Shown here piece after piece: positions 8,156-17,289 of a stretch of DNA of 64,000 bases. Position 1 is the first letter of the stretch, and every line of letters begins with the position of its first letter. Made by a program: the position numbers and the translations under genes. Origin of the DNA: Bacteroidota bacterium (lineage in GTDB: Bacteria; Bacteroidota; Bacteroidia; Bacteroidales; FEN-979); contig JAPLDI010000017.1 of the NCBI GenBank assembly GCA_026391795.1, positions 40,992 to 104,991 on the forward strand, read 5' to 3'. The notes beneath the pieces are model-generated. The model was given only the letters and a program-made list of their open reading frames with translations, was not told the origin of the DNA and did no database searches.

Positions 8156-8824
8156 ATGTGCGGCAGATATTCATTTATCCTGGAAGATGAGATGATCAGG
8201 GAGCGGTTTGGCGTTACGGTCAGAAGCGCCATCTACAAGGCCCGTTACAACTGCGCCCCGACTCAAAAACTTGCGGTCATCTCCAATGAAAATCCGGAAG
8301 AGCTGAGTCTGTATCGCTGGGGACTTATCCCTTTCTGGGCCAAAGACGCTGCTATCGGAAACAAGCTGATCAATGCCAAGTCGGAAACGATTCTTGAAAA
8401 GCCTTCCTTTAAAAATTCCTTTAAGTCGAAAAGATGCCTGGTGCTCAGCGATGGTTTTTATGAGTGGAGAAAAGGATCAGTAACAACTCCTTTCAGGATC
8501 CTGCGGAAGGATGGTTCAGCTTTTGCCATGGCCGGAATCTGGGACCGGTGGATCAACCCGGAAGGAGAAGAAATCCGCTCTTTCGCCATCCTTACCACCA
8601 CCCCGAACTCACTGATGGCAAAGATCCATGACCGCATGCCTGTCATCCTCGACAGGGAAACGGAAAAGCTATGGATTGAAAACTCCACGCCGGAAATTCT
8701 CATGGAAATGTTGAAACCCTGTCCGGCTTCAACCCTCCTTGCCTACCCGGTTTCGACCCTGGTAAATTCACCCCGGGCTGATTCACCGGAAATACTTGAG
8801 CCGGCAGGTGATTCGATCTCCTAG
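8156..8824 (+). CDS. yedK: SRAP-family abasic-site processing protein (YedK/HMCES)
   Basis: Protects abasic sites in single-stranded DNA by forming a covalent thiazolidine link through its N-terminal cysteine; formerly called SOS response-associated peptidase. Met-Cys-Gly-Arg at the start leaves the catalytic Cys2 exposed after Met removal, which fixes the start codon. Also visible are RYNCAPTQ, WGLIPFWAKD, the conserved glutamate in DGFYEWRK and the histidine in IHDRMPVIL. Length 222 is normal. Its stop codon shares the bases CTAG with the stop of the convergent LuxE-like gene. Confidence 0.95.
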   Translation: MCGRYSFILEDEMIRERFGVTVRSAIYKARYNCAPTQKLAVISNENPEELSLYRWGLIPFWAKDAAIGNKLINAKSETILEKPSFKNSFKSKRCLVLSDGFYEWRKGSVTTPFRILRKDGSAFAMAGIWDRWINPEGEEIRSFAILTTTPNSLMAKIHDRMPVILDRETEKLWIENSTPEILMEMLKPCPASTLLAYPVSTLVNSPRADSPEILEPAGDSIS

Positions 8825-9801
8825 TCCACCATCAGGTTGCAACCCCGCAGATCACTGAAGTCGAACCTTCCGAGCACTTCGAAACTCCCGTCTTCATTTA
8901 TTTTTCCGAGATCCTGCAGGGCAAGGAACGAACAGGAATTGTAATTGGCAAGGTCAATGATGTTGATGCCGCCGGTCTTTCCTGGATGAAGAAGGGCAAA
9001 GGGATCGTTGGTGTCGCGGATAACCACTTTCATCCAGGGCGGGGTTCTGAAATGGCCGTTTTCCGTCGCGTAGGCCTGTGAAAGGAGTTCTGTCATCCCA
9101 TATTCCGAATGAATGTTTCCGCATCCGAACCGTCCCGAAAGAAAGGCATGCAGTTCCTCCCGGATCATCTCTTTCCTCTTTCCCTTCATCCCGCCGGTTT
9201 CCATGACTACAGTGCCGGGCAGGGTCAGCTGAAACTTCTCCGCAAAATCAATCAGGGCATAGCTGAGGCCAATCAGAAGCGATTTTTTTCCGGGTTCTTT
9301 TCTTTCGCCAAATAACGCTGCCAGCTCTTCCTGGCGGTCAAGATAAAAACCCGAGACCTTCGAACTGCCAGCTTCAATCCATTTACTGATCATGTAGATG
9401 AGTGAGGAATCCGGGTTCTGAACCGGGTCGGGGGTGAGGGCAAAAACATCGTACCCGGCAAGGGATCCGTAAAATTCTTCAAATCCTTTCACCAGCGATT
9501 CATTATAGACAGAAAGGTCCGTAATGCTGTGACGGCTTCTTTCCATCCCGGTGGTTCCACTGCTGAGAAAAGTTCTTTCAACGGCTGAATCGCCGGAAAC
9601 AACTCGGTGCGTTTTGAAGAAGGAAACCGGAAGAAAAGGGATCTGAGAAAAATGGGCAACTTTTCCAGGTGCTGCCCCGATGGCATTGGCATAACTCCTG
9701 TAGATCTCATTCCGGTCGTATTGAAAACTGAACAGATCAAGAGCACAGGCATTGAATTCGCCTTCAGCCAGGGACCTGAAAATCTTTTTCCTGAACTCCA
9801 T
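8821..9801 (-). CDS. LuxE/PaaK-like acyl-activating protein
   Basis: Resembles the acyl-protein synthetase LuxE, part of the adenylate-forming superfamily with phenylacetate-CoA ligase. Visible are the start-side motif QIPFLPVSFFKTH, the nucleotide-binding loop FLSSGTTGMERSRH, ETGGMKGKRKE and SEYGMTELLSQAY, ending with a short C-terminal domain. With start MEFRKKIF (9801) it has 326 residues; 25 more are possible upstream. There is no luxC, luxD or luciferase gene nearby, so bioluminescence is not implied; such orphan genes in Bacteroidota are usually linked to cell-envelope acyl chemistry, but that is inference. It overlaps yedK tail to tail by four bases. Confidence 0.75.
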   Translation of the reverse strand: MEFRKKIFRSLAEGEFNACALDLFSFQYDRNEIYRSYANAIGAAPGKVAHFSQIPFLPVSFFKTHRVVSGDSAVERTFLSSGTTGMERSRHSITDLSVYNESLVKGFEEFYGSLAGYDVFALTPDPVQNPDSSLIYMISKWIEAGSSKVSGFYLDRQEELAALFGERKEPGKKSLLIGLSYALIDFAEKFQLTLPGTVVMETGGMKGKRKEMIREELHAFLSGRFGCGNIHSEYGMTELLSQAYATENGHFRTPPWMKVVIRDTNDPFALLHPGKTGGINIIDLANYNSCSFLALQDLGKINEDGSFEVLGRFDFSDLRGCNLMVD

Positions 9802-9918
9802 CTTTCTTTTTATCCGCCTGATCCTGACAGAAAATAATTGTACTTTTATAGCCGGAATCAGATTAAATTCCTGCAAAGGTAAGATTTCGGTAAGATAATG
9901 TCTTGAAGAGGATCCTCC

Positions 9919-10428
9919 ATGAAAAAGCAGCCGTTTTTTGTACTATTCTTTCTTGCAGCAATCCTTGCGGTTTTCAGCGGATGTATGAAAAAGCAGAACT
10001 ATTCCATTGTTCCCGAGATTTCCCTCCTTGGCTTTGAACTCGCATACGATACCGGCCAGTATCCGAAGTCAGGGCTTTTAACCTTCTCATACCAGGATGG
10101 CGACGGAGACATTGGGCTGAACCCGGGCGATACTTTTCCTCCATTTCATAAGAACGGACAATATTATTATAACCTTGTCATCACCTATTATGAAAAGCAG
10201 AATGGGGTTTTTACCCCGGTTGACCTGACCATACCGTTCAGTGCCAGGATCCCTGTTCTGGCACCCGATGACCCAAACAAAGCCATCAAAGGCTATATTG
10301 AGGAGACCCTTGCCCTTTACCCCCCTCCGAAACACGACACGATCAAGTTCGAAGCCTTTATCTACGATCGTGCCCTGCATAAAAGCAATGTGATCACCAC
10401 GCCTGTAATCGTACTCAGGAGGAACTAG
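9919..10428 (+). CDS. Hypothetical lipoprotein
   Basis: A 169-residue protein with a hydrophobic signal and a lipobox ending FSGC (about residue 21), so it should be lipid-anchored. The mature part carries SYQDGDGDIGLNPGD, an acidic stretch common in uncharacterised Bacteroidota lipoproteins, and then beta-rich sequence. It lies five bases ahead of mrdA and may be cotranscribed with the mrdA-rodA pair, which would hint at a cell-envelope role. No enzymatic motif is seen. Confidence 0.8.
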   Translation: MKKQPFFVLFFLAAILAVFSGCMKKQNYSIVPEISLLGFELAYDTGQYPKSGLLTFSYQDGDGDIGLNPGDTFPPFHKNGQYYYNLVITYYEKQNGVFTPVDLTIPFSARIPVLAPDDPNKAIKGYIEETLALYPPPKHDTIKFEAFIYDRALHKSNVITTPVIVLRRN

Positions 10429-10433
10429 GAGAG

Positions 10434-12275
10434 ATGGAACGTGTTTTCGCGAACAGGAAATTCATTGTTATCGGGCTGATTTTGGTGATCGGGCTGGCCT
10501 ATATCATCCGGCTCTTTTTTATCCAGATCGTAGCAGATAAGTATGTCCTTTCCGCCAACAACAACGTGCTCCGGTATGTTACCCAGTACCCTGCCCGGGG
10601 CCTGGTTTTCGACCGTTTTGGAAAGCTGCTTGTATACAATGAAGCTGCCTACGACCTGATGGTCATTCCGAAACAGGTAAAAAATGTGGATACGGCTGAA
10701 TTGTGCCGTCTGCTTGAAATCGAGAAGAAAGACTTCATAGACCGGGTGGAAAAAGCCCGGAATTATTCACCTTACCGTCCTTCCATTTTTGAATCACAAA
10801 TCACCCGTGAAAATTACGGATACATTGAAGAGAAGATGTTCCGTTTCCCCGGGTTTTTCGTCCAGCCGCGTACCTTGCGGAAATACACCTACCCGATTGC
10901 CGCTCATACCTTCGGATATATCGGAGAGGTAAGCCCGGAAGTCATTGATAATGATGCGTATTACAAGTCGGGGGATTATATCGGGATTAGCGGCGTTGAG
11001 AAGTCTTATGAATCAATCCTCCGCGGAAAAAAGGGAATGAAGATCCACGTTGTGGATGTGTTCAATCGTGATAAAGGCAGTTTCCAGGGCGGTAAATACG
11101 ATACGATTGCCTATGCCGGCACCGATCTCTACTCTTCGCTCGATGCCGATCTCCAGGCGTATGGTGAACTATTGATGAACGGCAAGAAAGGCAGCATTGT
11201 GGCCATTGAGCCTTCTACGGGTGAAATCCTTTGCATGGTTACCAGCCCATCCTACGATCCTAACCTCCTCGTGGGAAGAATCCGGAGAACCAATTATACC
11301 AGGCTCCTTGAAGATTCAGTCCTGGTTCCTCTATTCAACCGGGCACTGATGGCCAGCTATCCCCCAGGATCGACGTTCAAACTCGTGGATGCACTGGTCG
11401 GACAACAATCAGGCGTATTGACACCGGAAACACGGTACGGGTGCCCCGGAGGGTTTCCCCTGGGAAATGGTAAGAAAGTCGCCTGTCATAGCCACTTTTC
11501 CCCGCTCGACCTCCGCCAGTCGATCCAGCATTCCTGCAACACTTATTATTGCCGTGTATTCAAATCCATTATCGACAAGCGTCCATTTACCTCCACGCGC
11601 GACGGGTATGAAAAATGGAGAAACCTGGTGATGAGTTTCGGGTTCGGGAAAAAATTCGGAATCGATCTACCTGGCGAACTGAACGGGAACATCCCCTCAT
11701 CCAATTATTATGACCGGTATCATGGAAAGAACCGGTGGACTTCGATGGCGATCATCTCACTGGGCATCGGTCAGGGCGAGATCGGGATCACCCCGCTGCA
11801 ACTGGCCAACCTTGCCTCCATCATCTCCAACCGCGGGTACTATTATACCCCTCACATCGTGAAGGCGATCGGTAAAAAAGACAATCCGAACAAGGAATTC
11901 CAGGCAAAGCATGTCACCGGCATAGACCCTCAATATTTTCCCATTGTGGTTGAGGCCATGCACGATGTGATGGAGGCAGGGGGTACAGGGTTTGCTTCAA
12001 GGGTCGATGGCATTGAAATATGCGGAAAGACAGGAACGGCACAAAATCCACATGGAAAAAATCATTCCATCTTTATCTGTTTTGCGCCGAAAGACAATCC
12101 GAAAATAGCTGTTGCCGTGGTTGTTGAGAATGCAGGGTTCGGCGCTACTTTCGCCGCCCCGATTGCAACCCTGGTGATAGAAAAATACATCAACAGGGAA
12201 GTTAAAAGAAAGGATATTGAACAGAGTATGATTAGCGGAACCATAGTGCAAAAAGGTAACGTCATTGACCAATGA
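10434..12275 (+). CDS. mrdA: Penicillin-binding protein 2
   Basis: Class B transpeptidase that cross-links peptidoglycan in the elongasome. One N-terminal membrane helix (about 10-30) precedes the dimerisation domain (PARGLVFDRFGKLLVYN) and the transpeptidase domain with all three catalytic motifs: SxxK as PPGSTFK (about residue 310), SxN as HSCNTYY, and KTGTAQ (about 530). Length 613 is normal. It overlaps rodA by four bases (ATGA), so translation is likely coupled, as expected for partners working in one complex. Confidence 0.95.
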   Translation: MERVFANRKFIVIGLILVIGLAYIIRLFFIQIVADKYVLSANNNVLRYVTQYPARGLVFDRFGKLLVYNEAAYDLMVIPKQVKNVDTAELCRLLEIEKKDFIDRVEKARNYSPYRPSIFESQITRENYGYIEEKMFRFPGFFVQPRTLRKYTYPIAAHTFGYIGEVSPEVIDNDAYYKSGDYIGISGVEKSYESILRGKKGMKIHVVDVFNRDKGSFQGGKYDTIAYAGTDLYSSLDADLQAYGELLMNGKKGSIVAIEPSTGEILCMVTSPSYDPNLLVGRIRRTNYTRLLEDSVLVPLFNRALMASYPPGSTFKLVDALVGQQSGVLTPETRYGCPGGFPLGNGKKVACHSHFSPLDLRQSIQHSCNTYYCRVFKSIIDKRPFTSTRDGYEKWRNLVMSFGFGKKFGIDLPGELNGNIPSSNYYDRYHGKNRWTSMAIISLGIGQGEIGITPLQLANLASIISNRGYYYTPHIVKAIGKKDNPNKEFQAKHVTGIDPQYFPIVVEAMHDVMEAGGTGFASRVDGIEICGKTGTAQNPHGKNHSIFICFAPKDNPKIAVAVVVENAGFGATFAAPIATLVIEKYINREVKRKDIEQSMISGTIVQKGNVIDQ

Positions 12276-13531
12276 GAGAACGCCGCGGAGTATTTGAACA
12301 CATCGACTGGTGGTTGGTGATCATCTTTCTGCTGCTCATCTTCATGGGCTGGCTCAATATCTATGCAGCCGTGTATGATGAGAACCATGGCAGCATCATC
12401 GATATGCACGTGAAATACGGGAAACAGCTGGCCTGGATCATTGCCGCCCTGTTCCTTGGATTGATTGTTCTTTTGATCGATGGAAAATTCTTCCACCAGT
12501 TTGCCGACCTGATCTATATTCTTGGCATCCTGTTGCTGATCGCCGTAATCTTTACAGGGAAAGAGATCTCAGGCTCAAAATCATGGTTTCAGTTTGCAGG
12601 CATTGCCTTGCAGCCCGCTGAATTTGCCAAGGTTGGAACCGCACTGGCCCTGGCAAAATTCCTTGGCAAACTGGAAACGGATATCCGGAAAACGAACCAA
12701 CTCTTCTCGGCCATCGGCATTATCCTCTTCCCGTCGCTTCTCGTTTTCCTTGAACATGATACCGGATCGGCCATTGTCTTCTTTGCATTCATCTTTGTGC
12801 TCTACCGGGCGGGGTTGTCGGAAAAGCTGGTCATTGCTTTTGTCCTTGTTCCCTTACTGGCAGTTCTTTCTCTTCTGATCAACAAATTCATCATCCTGGG
12901 ACTGCTCCTTGTCGTTGCAGGTTTTTTCTTCCTCTATTCGAAACGAAAGATCCGGAATATCATTCTAATTTCGCTTGTTTACCTTGGATCGGCGGGGTTT
13001 GTATTTTCAGTTGATTATGCGGTGAACCACATCCTGGAACCGCACCAACGCACCCGGGTGAATGTGCTCATCGGAAAAGAGATCGACCTCAAGGGAGCGG
13101 GCTATAATGTGAACCAGTCGCTGATCGCCATTGGATCAGGAGGGGCCTGGGGAAAAGGATTTCTTCAGGGAACCCAGACCAAGTACAATTTTGTACCTGA
13201 GCAGAGTACCGATTTTATCTTTTGCACGGTCGGGGAAGAATGGGGATTTGCAGGAAGTTTCGTCGTGGTGGCATTGTTCATTGCCCTGCTCATAAGGATC
13301 ATTCTTGTGGCGGAAAGGCAACGATCGAGGTTCAGCCGGTTTTATGGCTACGGTGTTGCCTCCATCATCTTCTTTCATTTCATGATCAACGTCGGGATGA
13401 CCCTCGGGCTGATCCCCGTCATAGGAATCCCCCTGCCTTTTTTCAGCTACGGGGGATCTTCACTCTGGGCATTTACGCTCCTTTTATTTGTATTTATCCG
13501 CCAGGATTCCTACCGGTATCAGTTACTTTGA
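12272..13531 (+). CDS. rodA: Rod-shape peptidoglycan glycosyltransferase RodA
   Basis: SEDS-family polymerase of peptidoglycan, partner of PBP2. The 419 residues contain about ten membrane helices and the family signatures SGSKSWFQFAGIALQPAEFAK, EHDTGSAIVFF, FVPEQSTDFIFCTVGEEWG and PVIGIPLPFFSYGGSS. The start overlaps the mrdA stop. It is the last gene of the run; a small gene converges on it. Confidence 0.95.
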   Translation: MRERRGVFEHIDWWLVIIFLLLIFMGWLNIYAAVYDENHGSIIDMHVKYGKQLAWIIAALFLGLIVLLIDGKFFHQFADLIYILGILLLIAVIFTGKEISGSKSWFQFAGIALQPAEFAKVGTALALAKFLGKLETDIRKTNQLFSAIGIILFPSLLVFLEHDTGSAIVFFAFIFVLYRAGLSEKLVIAFVLVPLLAVLSLLINKFIILGLLLVVAGFFFLYSKRKIRNIILISLVYLGSAGFVFSVDYAVNHILEPHQRTRVNVLIGKEIDLKGAGYNVNQSLIAIGSGGAWGKGFLQGTQTKYNFVPEQSTDFIFCTVGEEWGFAGSFVVVALFIALLIRIILVAERQRSRFSRFYGYGVASIIFFHFMINVGMTLGLIPVIGIPLPFFSYGGSSLWAFTLLLFVFIRQDSYRYQLL

Positions 13532-13569
13532 TGAGTATAATTCCGCGCTCCTGAACAATCTTTAAGCTA

Positions 13570-13869
13570 TTATTCAGTGGCAAGTTTGATTTTGACTTTC
13601 GACTCCTTCGAATGTTGAATGGATCCCTCCTCTTTCAATTCTGTTTTCTCTTTCCGGATCCTGTAAATTTTATAACATCCGTAGAATATTCCCATGGCGA
13701 TCAATACAATCACGGCACTGTCGATTGGAGCGCCCACGGGAGTTCCTCCTGGACCCGGATCTCCTCCGGGGCCCGGAGGACCGGGCTCATCAGCAAAAAC
13801 AGTTGCAAGAAAAATCGGAATGATCAGAAATTGGGCAACCAATAATATTCTCAGTATAAAATTTTTCAT
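13570..13869 (-). CDS. Small secreted or membrane Gly/Pro-rich protein
   Basis: A 99-residue protein: signal peptide (about 1-26, ending FADEPG), a Gly/Pro-rich linker, the stretch GTPVGAPIDSAVIVLIAMG that forms a second membrane helix, then a basic-charged tail. This layout (PGGDPGG...PVGAPIDGG...helix) is widespread in Bacteroidota and is unassigned. It lies 3' of the T9SS genes on the same strand, about 70 bp after the first of them, so it may share their transcript. Confidence 0.75.
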   Translation of the reverse strand: MKNFILRILLVAQFLIIPIFLATVFADEPGPPGPGGDPGPGGTPVGAPIDSAVIVLIAMGIFYGCYKIYRIRKEKTELKEEGSIQHSKESKVKIKLATE

Positions 13870-13941
13870 CTGTTGTTGTTGTTGTCGCGCCCCCGGAACG
13901 GTTTTGTTGGTATAAAAACTTTTCGTAAGTGAAACCGGTTA

Positions 13942-15432
13942 TCAGCGGATAAATACTTTTTTTGAAGTTGCAAATTCATCGGAGATCACTTTTACGATAT
14001 AATAACCTTCGTTCAGGTTTACCTCATATTTTGACACCAAAGCATCCGAAAGGTTGCACGTAAAGAGTTCTCTTCCCAGGAGATCATAAACCGACATTTT
14101 TCCAATTAATGGTTCTGTTCCGGTTTTACGGATGTAGATGAAATTTTCGTAAGAATAGATCTGAAGAAGGTCCGGGCCTGATTGCAGGTCAGAAATCCCA
14201 AAGTAGGGATTGTCAAAATGGAGAAGGAACCTGTTTGAATTATCTGTCGTGGCATACGAGAAATTGTATACCGGGTTTGATCTCAGGCTCTGGGTAATGC
14301 TCAGTTTGAGGTCTTCAAGCATGATTGCGACATTCGAGTCGAAAGTTCCAAGGCTGTCGGCGATCAGGGTATAATTTCCGGCAACGCCACAGCTGAAACC
14401 CATGGGAATGGTTATATCCGCCCTTCCAAAAGGCAATGAGTTACAAGAAACATTCGTGTCATTGATCTGTGTATATAGCTGTGGCGCTTCTGTCAGCCCG
14501 TATAACTTGTAGGCATCATACCCCTGGTCGTAGGAAGCAGTTGCATCCGGGTTGAACAGAACGGAGATCACATCAAAGTAGGAATTGGCATACCCCTGGG
14601 CCCTGATAATGAGATGCGGATCCGTTGTACTTTTTAAAAAAGCTTGCGCGGTGTTAACCCTTGATGCATTGGTAAGAGCCAGGGAGGCCGTCGCATTGGT
14701 GGAATGAACATAAAATCCTTGCATTGCGGGAACGATGCCGGGGTGAGTACCTCCGTTATAAATTCCGGTATTTATACCGTTGGTGGGCCATGCCTGGTAA
14801 TTCCCGGCTGATCCATTCCAAAACCAGGCCGTTGATTCGACATTATTCCAGGTAACACCGGTGGTCAGGTCAATAGCGCAGGGATAAGGATTTCCAACGA
14901 GGTGCCAGCCTGCCCAGTCTCCTGCCAGCCAGCCAATATTTATGGAGAGATTTCCATTGTTCAGGTTACCGTTAAAAACTTCCTGCCAGGCAGCGTTGGA
15001 TGCGGGTTTCCAAACCGCATATCCGCGCATTACATCCAACGGATCGGTAGTTGATGCAATATAGGGCGCCCAGCCTGAAGTTGCAGTTTGATCAGAGGTC
15101 CTTAGATAGTCCATCAAAAAGATGCCCGACAATCCATTGGAAAGGGGAGAAGAGATATAATGCCATTGAGCAAGAGCCAGGTACCGTTCAACATATGCGT
15201 TGTTGGAAGGAACGGTAAGTGAACTTCCTGCCGTATTGTCAACGAGTAATGAACCGGTTCCTGCTGATGTTGATTTGATTCTCAGTTTGCCGTTCGTAGC
15301 GTCCGTTATTATAAGCTTGCCTCCGTTTCTTACCGAGACATAGGCATTGGGTTCAATGATCATTCCCTGCCCGGAAAGCAGAGTAGAAGAAAACACCAGA
15401 ATGCTGAAAAGAACGAGTATTTTTATTTTCAT
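13942..15432 (-). CDS. T9SS-secreted surface protein, paralogue A
   Basis: A 496-residue protein with a signal peptide (ends LLSGQ) and a C-terminal type A sorting domain of the type IX secretion system: GKMSVYDLLGRELFTCNL ... GYYIVKVISDEFATSKKVFIR. Between them is a beta-rich region with YVERYLALAQWHYISSPLSNGLSG, a pattern seen at the start of many secreted Bacteroidota proteins. No enzymatic motif is seen. It is a close paralogue of the next gene upstream (15781-17274) over its whole length, so the pair arose by tandem duplication. Confidence 0.82.
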   Translation of the reverse strand: MKIKILVLFSILVFSSTLLSGQGMIIEPNAYVSVRNGGKLIITDATNGKLRIKSTSAGTGSLLVDNTAGSSLTVPSNNAYVERYLALAQWHYISSPLSNGLSGIFLMDYLRTSDQTATSGWAPYIASTTDPLDVMRGYAVWKPASNAAWQEVFNGNLNNGNLSINIGWLAGDWAGWHLVGNPYPCAIDLTTGVTWNNVESTAWFWNGSAGNYQAWPTNGINTGIYNGGTHPGIVPAMQGFYVHSTNATASLALTNASRVNTAQAFLKSTTDPHLIIRAQGYANSYFDVISVLFNPDATASYDQGYDAYKLYGLTEAPQLYTQINDTNVSCNSLPFGRADITIPMGFSCGVAGNYTLIADSLGTFDSNVAIMLEDLKLSITQSLRSNPVYNFSYATTDNSNRFLLHFDNPYFGISDLQSGPDLLQIYSYENFIYIRKTGTEPLIGKMSVYDLLGRELFTCNLSDALVSKYEVNLNEGYYIVKVISDEFATSKKVFIR

Positions 15433-15708
15433 AGGATGGTTTTTTAAATTACATTTAAACTGCTGTTCTTTCCCTGCCAGAAATTGTAGGACACGTTTTG
15501 CCTTCCGGGCGAATTTTCAGATTAGAGTGAAGGTTAATTATCAGATAAAAGTGCAGTGAAATATTGTTTGCAACTGTTGTGCCAACACCGGGGAAATAAA
15601 ACCGGGGAAGAGCTTTTTAATTATAACTGACTGATTATCTTAATCTTTAACAGTGATAAATCTTTTGCCTTTTCGGACTCCTGGAATATATGTTGATTCT
15701 TAGATGAT

Positions 15709-15732
15709 ATAACCGCACACATGTGCGGTTAT
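15709..15732. repeat. GCAC palindrome, copy 1
   Basis: Perfect 11-bp arms (ATAACCGCACA/TGTGCGGTTAT) around a 2-bp centre, 48 bp after the 3' end of paralogue B and 280 bp before paralogue A. It is one of four related palindromes in this window. The surrounding 15433-15780 gap otherwise holds only AT-rich DNA and presumably the promoter of paralogue A. Confidence 0.85.
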
Positions 15733-15780
15733 GCGGCCGATCATCCTAAGAAAGTAAAATCTGGCTTTGGGAAAAGTGGA

Positions 15781-17274
15781 TTACCTGGTGATAAATACCT
15801 TTTTGGAACACGTCGATTCAGTTGTCATTGCCATCACAACATAGTACCCTGTACTCAGGTTGACTTCGTATTTCGACACCGGAGCATCAATGAGGCCGGA
15901 AGTAAAGAGTTCTCTTCCCAAGGGATCATAAACCGACATCTTTCCGTTCATCGGATTAACCCCGGTATTCCTCACATAAATGATATTATTACAGGAATAG
16001 ACCTGCAGGGGTTGTGCAAGGCTTTGTTCTTGCGGGCTTCCCATCGAAGGGTTATTGAAATGAAGAAGGAACCGTTCCCGACCATCCTGCGTATCATACG
16101 TAAAGTTGTACACCGGGTCGATCTTCAGATCCCGGGAAATGTTTAACAGAAGATCCTCAAGAGAGACGGATGTTGCCGGGTCGAAAGTTTCAAGATTGCC
16201 GGCTGTCAGTGTATAATCTCCTGACAGGCCGCTGCTGAACCCCATGGGAACCGTCATCTCGGATTGCGAAAAAGGCAGGGAATTACAGGTTACACTGGTA
16301 TCATTGATCTTTGTCCAAAGCTGGGGTGCCTCATTCAGTCCTGTTAATTTATATGCATCGTACCCGGGATCATAATTTGCCGTTGCATCCGGATTAAAGT
16401 CAACAGAGATCATGTCGGAATAAAAATTGCCTGTCCACTCCGCCCGGATAACAAGATGCGGGTTTGGTGAACTTTTTAAAAATGTTTCCGTACTGTGGAT
16501 CCTTGAAGCATTGGTGATGGCCACAGAAGCGGTTTCGGAGGTTGCATGAACAAAAAAACCTTGCATGGCCGGAACAATGCCTGAATGCGTCCCTCCGGTT
16601 CTGGGATCATCACCAGGGGGAAAAGTCGTGCACTCATAATTTCCTTTGGCTCCATTCCAGAACCACACAGTGGGGTCAACATCCTTCCAGGTTAAGCCTC
16701 TTAACAGGTTAATGGGGCAGGGATAAGGATTTCCGACGAGGCTCCATCCAGCCCAGGGGCCTGAGCCCGAAACGCCGACATTTATGAAGAGATCACCATT
16801 GTTCAGGTCGCCGTTGAATACTTCTTTCCAATTGGCATTGGCAGTGGGTTTCCAGACTGAATAACCACCCATGACGGCCAGCGGATCGGTTGTGGATATA
16901 ATATATGGCCCCCAGCCGTTTGAAGTTGTCTGATCAGATGCCCTCAGGTAGTCACCTGTAAATATTTCTGATAATCCATTCGAGATAGGAGAAGAAATAT
17001 AATGCCATTGTTCAGGAACGAGGTAGCGTTCTACATATGAGTTATTGGATGGAACGTTCACGGAACTCCTGGCATTATTGTCAACCACAAGGGACCCGGT
17101 ACCGGCAGAAGTTGATTTTATTGTAAGCTTTCCTTTTGTAGCACCATCAATGATCAGCTTCACCCCGCCTGTCACATTTACAGAGGCACCCTGCTGAATG
17201 ATCATTCCCTGGGAATAGAGAATAACAGAGCAGAAAACCAGGAAGCCCGACAGTATACCGATCTTTGTTTTCAT
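15781..17274 (-). CDS. T9SS-secreted surface protein, paralogue B
   Basis: A 497-residue paralogue of the preceding gene. It shares signal peptide style, YVERYLVPEQWHYISSPISNG, WAGWSLVGNPYPCPINL, GIVPAMQGFFVHA and the sorting domain GKMSVYDPLGRELFT ... GYYVVMAMTTESTCSKKVFITR. The protein should be exported by the Sec system, then across the outer membrane by T9SS and anchored or released. No catalytic residues are recognised. It follows the 17290-18171 gene by only 15 bp, so both are likely one transcript. Confidence 0.82.
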   Translation of the reverse strand: MKTKIGILSGFLVFCSVILYSQGMIIQQGASVNVTGGVKLIIDGATKGKLTIKSTSAGTGSLVVDNNARSSVNVPSNNSYVERYLVPEQWHYISSPISNGLSEIFTGDYLRASDQTTSNGWGPYIISTTDPLAVMGGYSVWKPTANANWKEVFNGDLNNGDLFINVGVSGSGPWAGWSLVGNPYPCPINLLRGLTWKDVDPTVWFWNGAKGNYECTTFPPGDDPRTGGTHSGIVPAMQGFFVHATSETASVAITNASRIHSTETFLKSSPNPHLVIRAEWTGNFYSDMISVDFNPDATANYDPGYDAYKLTGLNEAPQLWTKINDTSVTCNSLPFSQSEMTVPMGFSSGLSGDYTLTAGNLETFDPATSVSLEDLLLNISRDLKIDPVYNFTYDTQDGRERFLLHFNNPSMGSPQEQSLAQPLQVYSCNNIIYVRNTGVNPMNGKMSVYDPLGRELFTSGLIDAPVSKYEVNLSTGYYVVMAMTTESTCSKKVFITR

Positions 17275-17289
17275 CTGTATCTTTTTACA

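Noticed and set aside
8821..9801. Bioluminescence operon
   Set aside because: Only a LuxE-like gene is present; no luciferase or reductase genes flank it.
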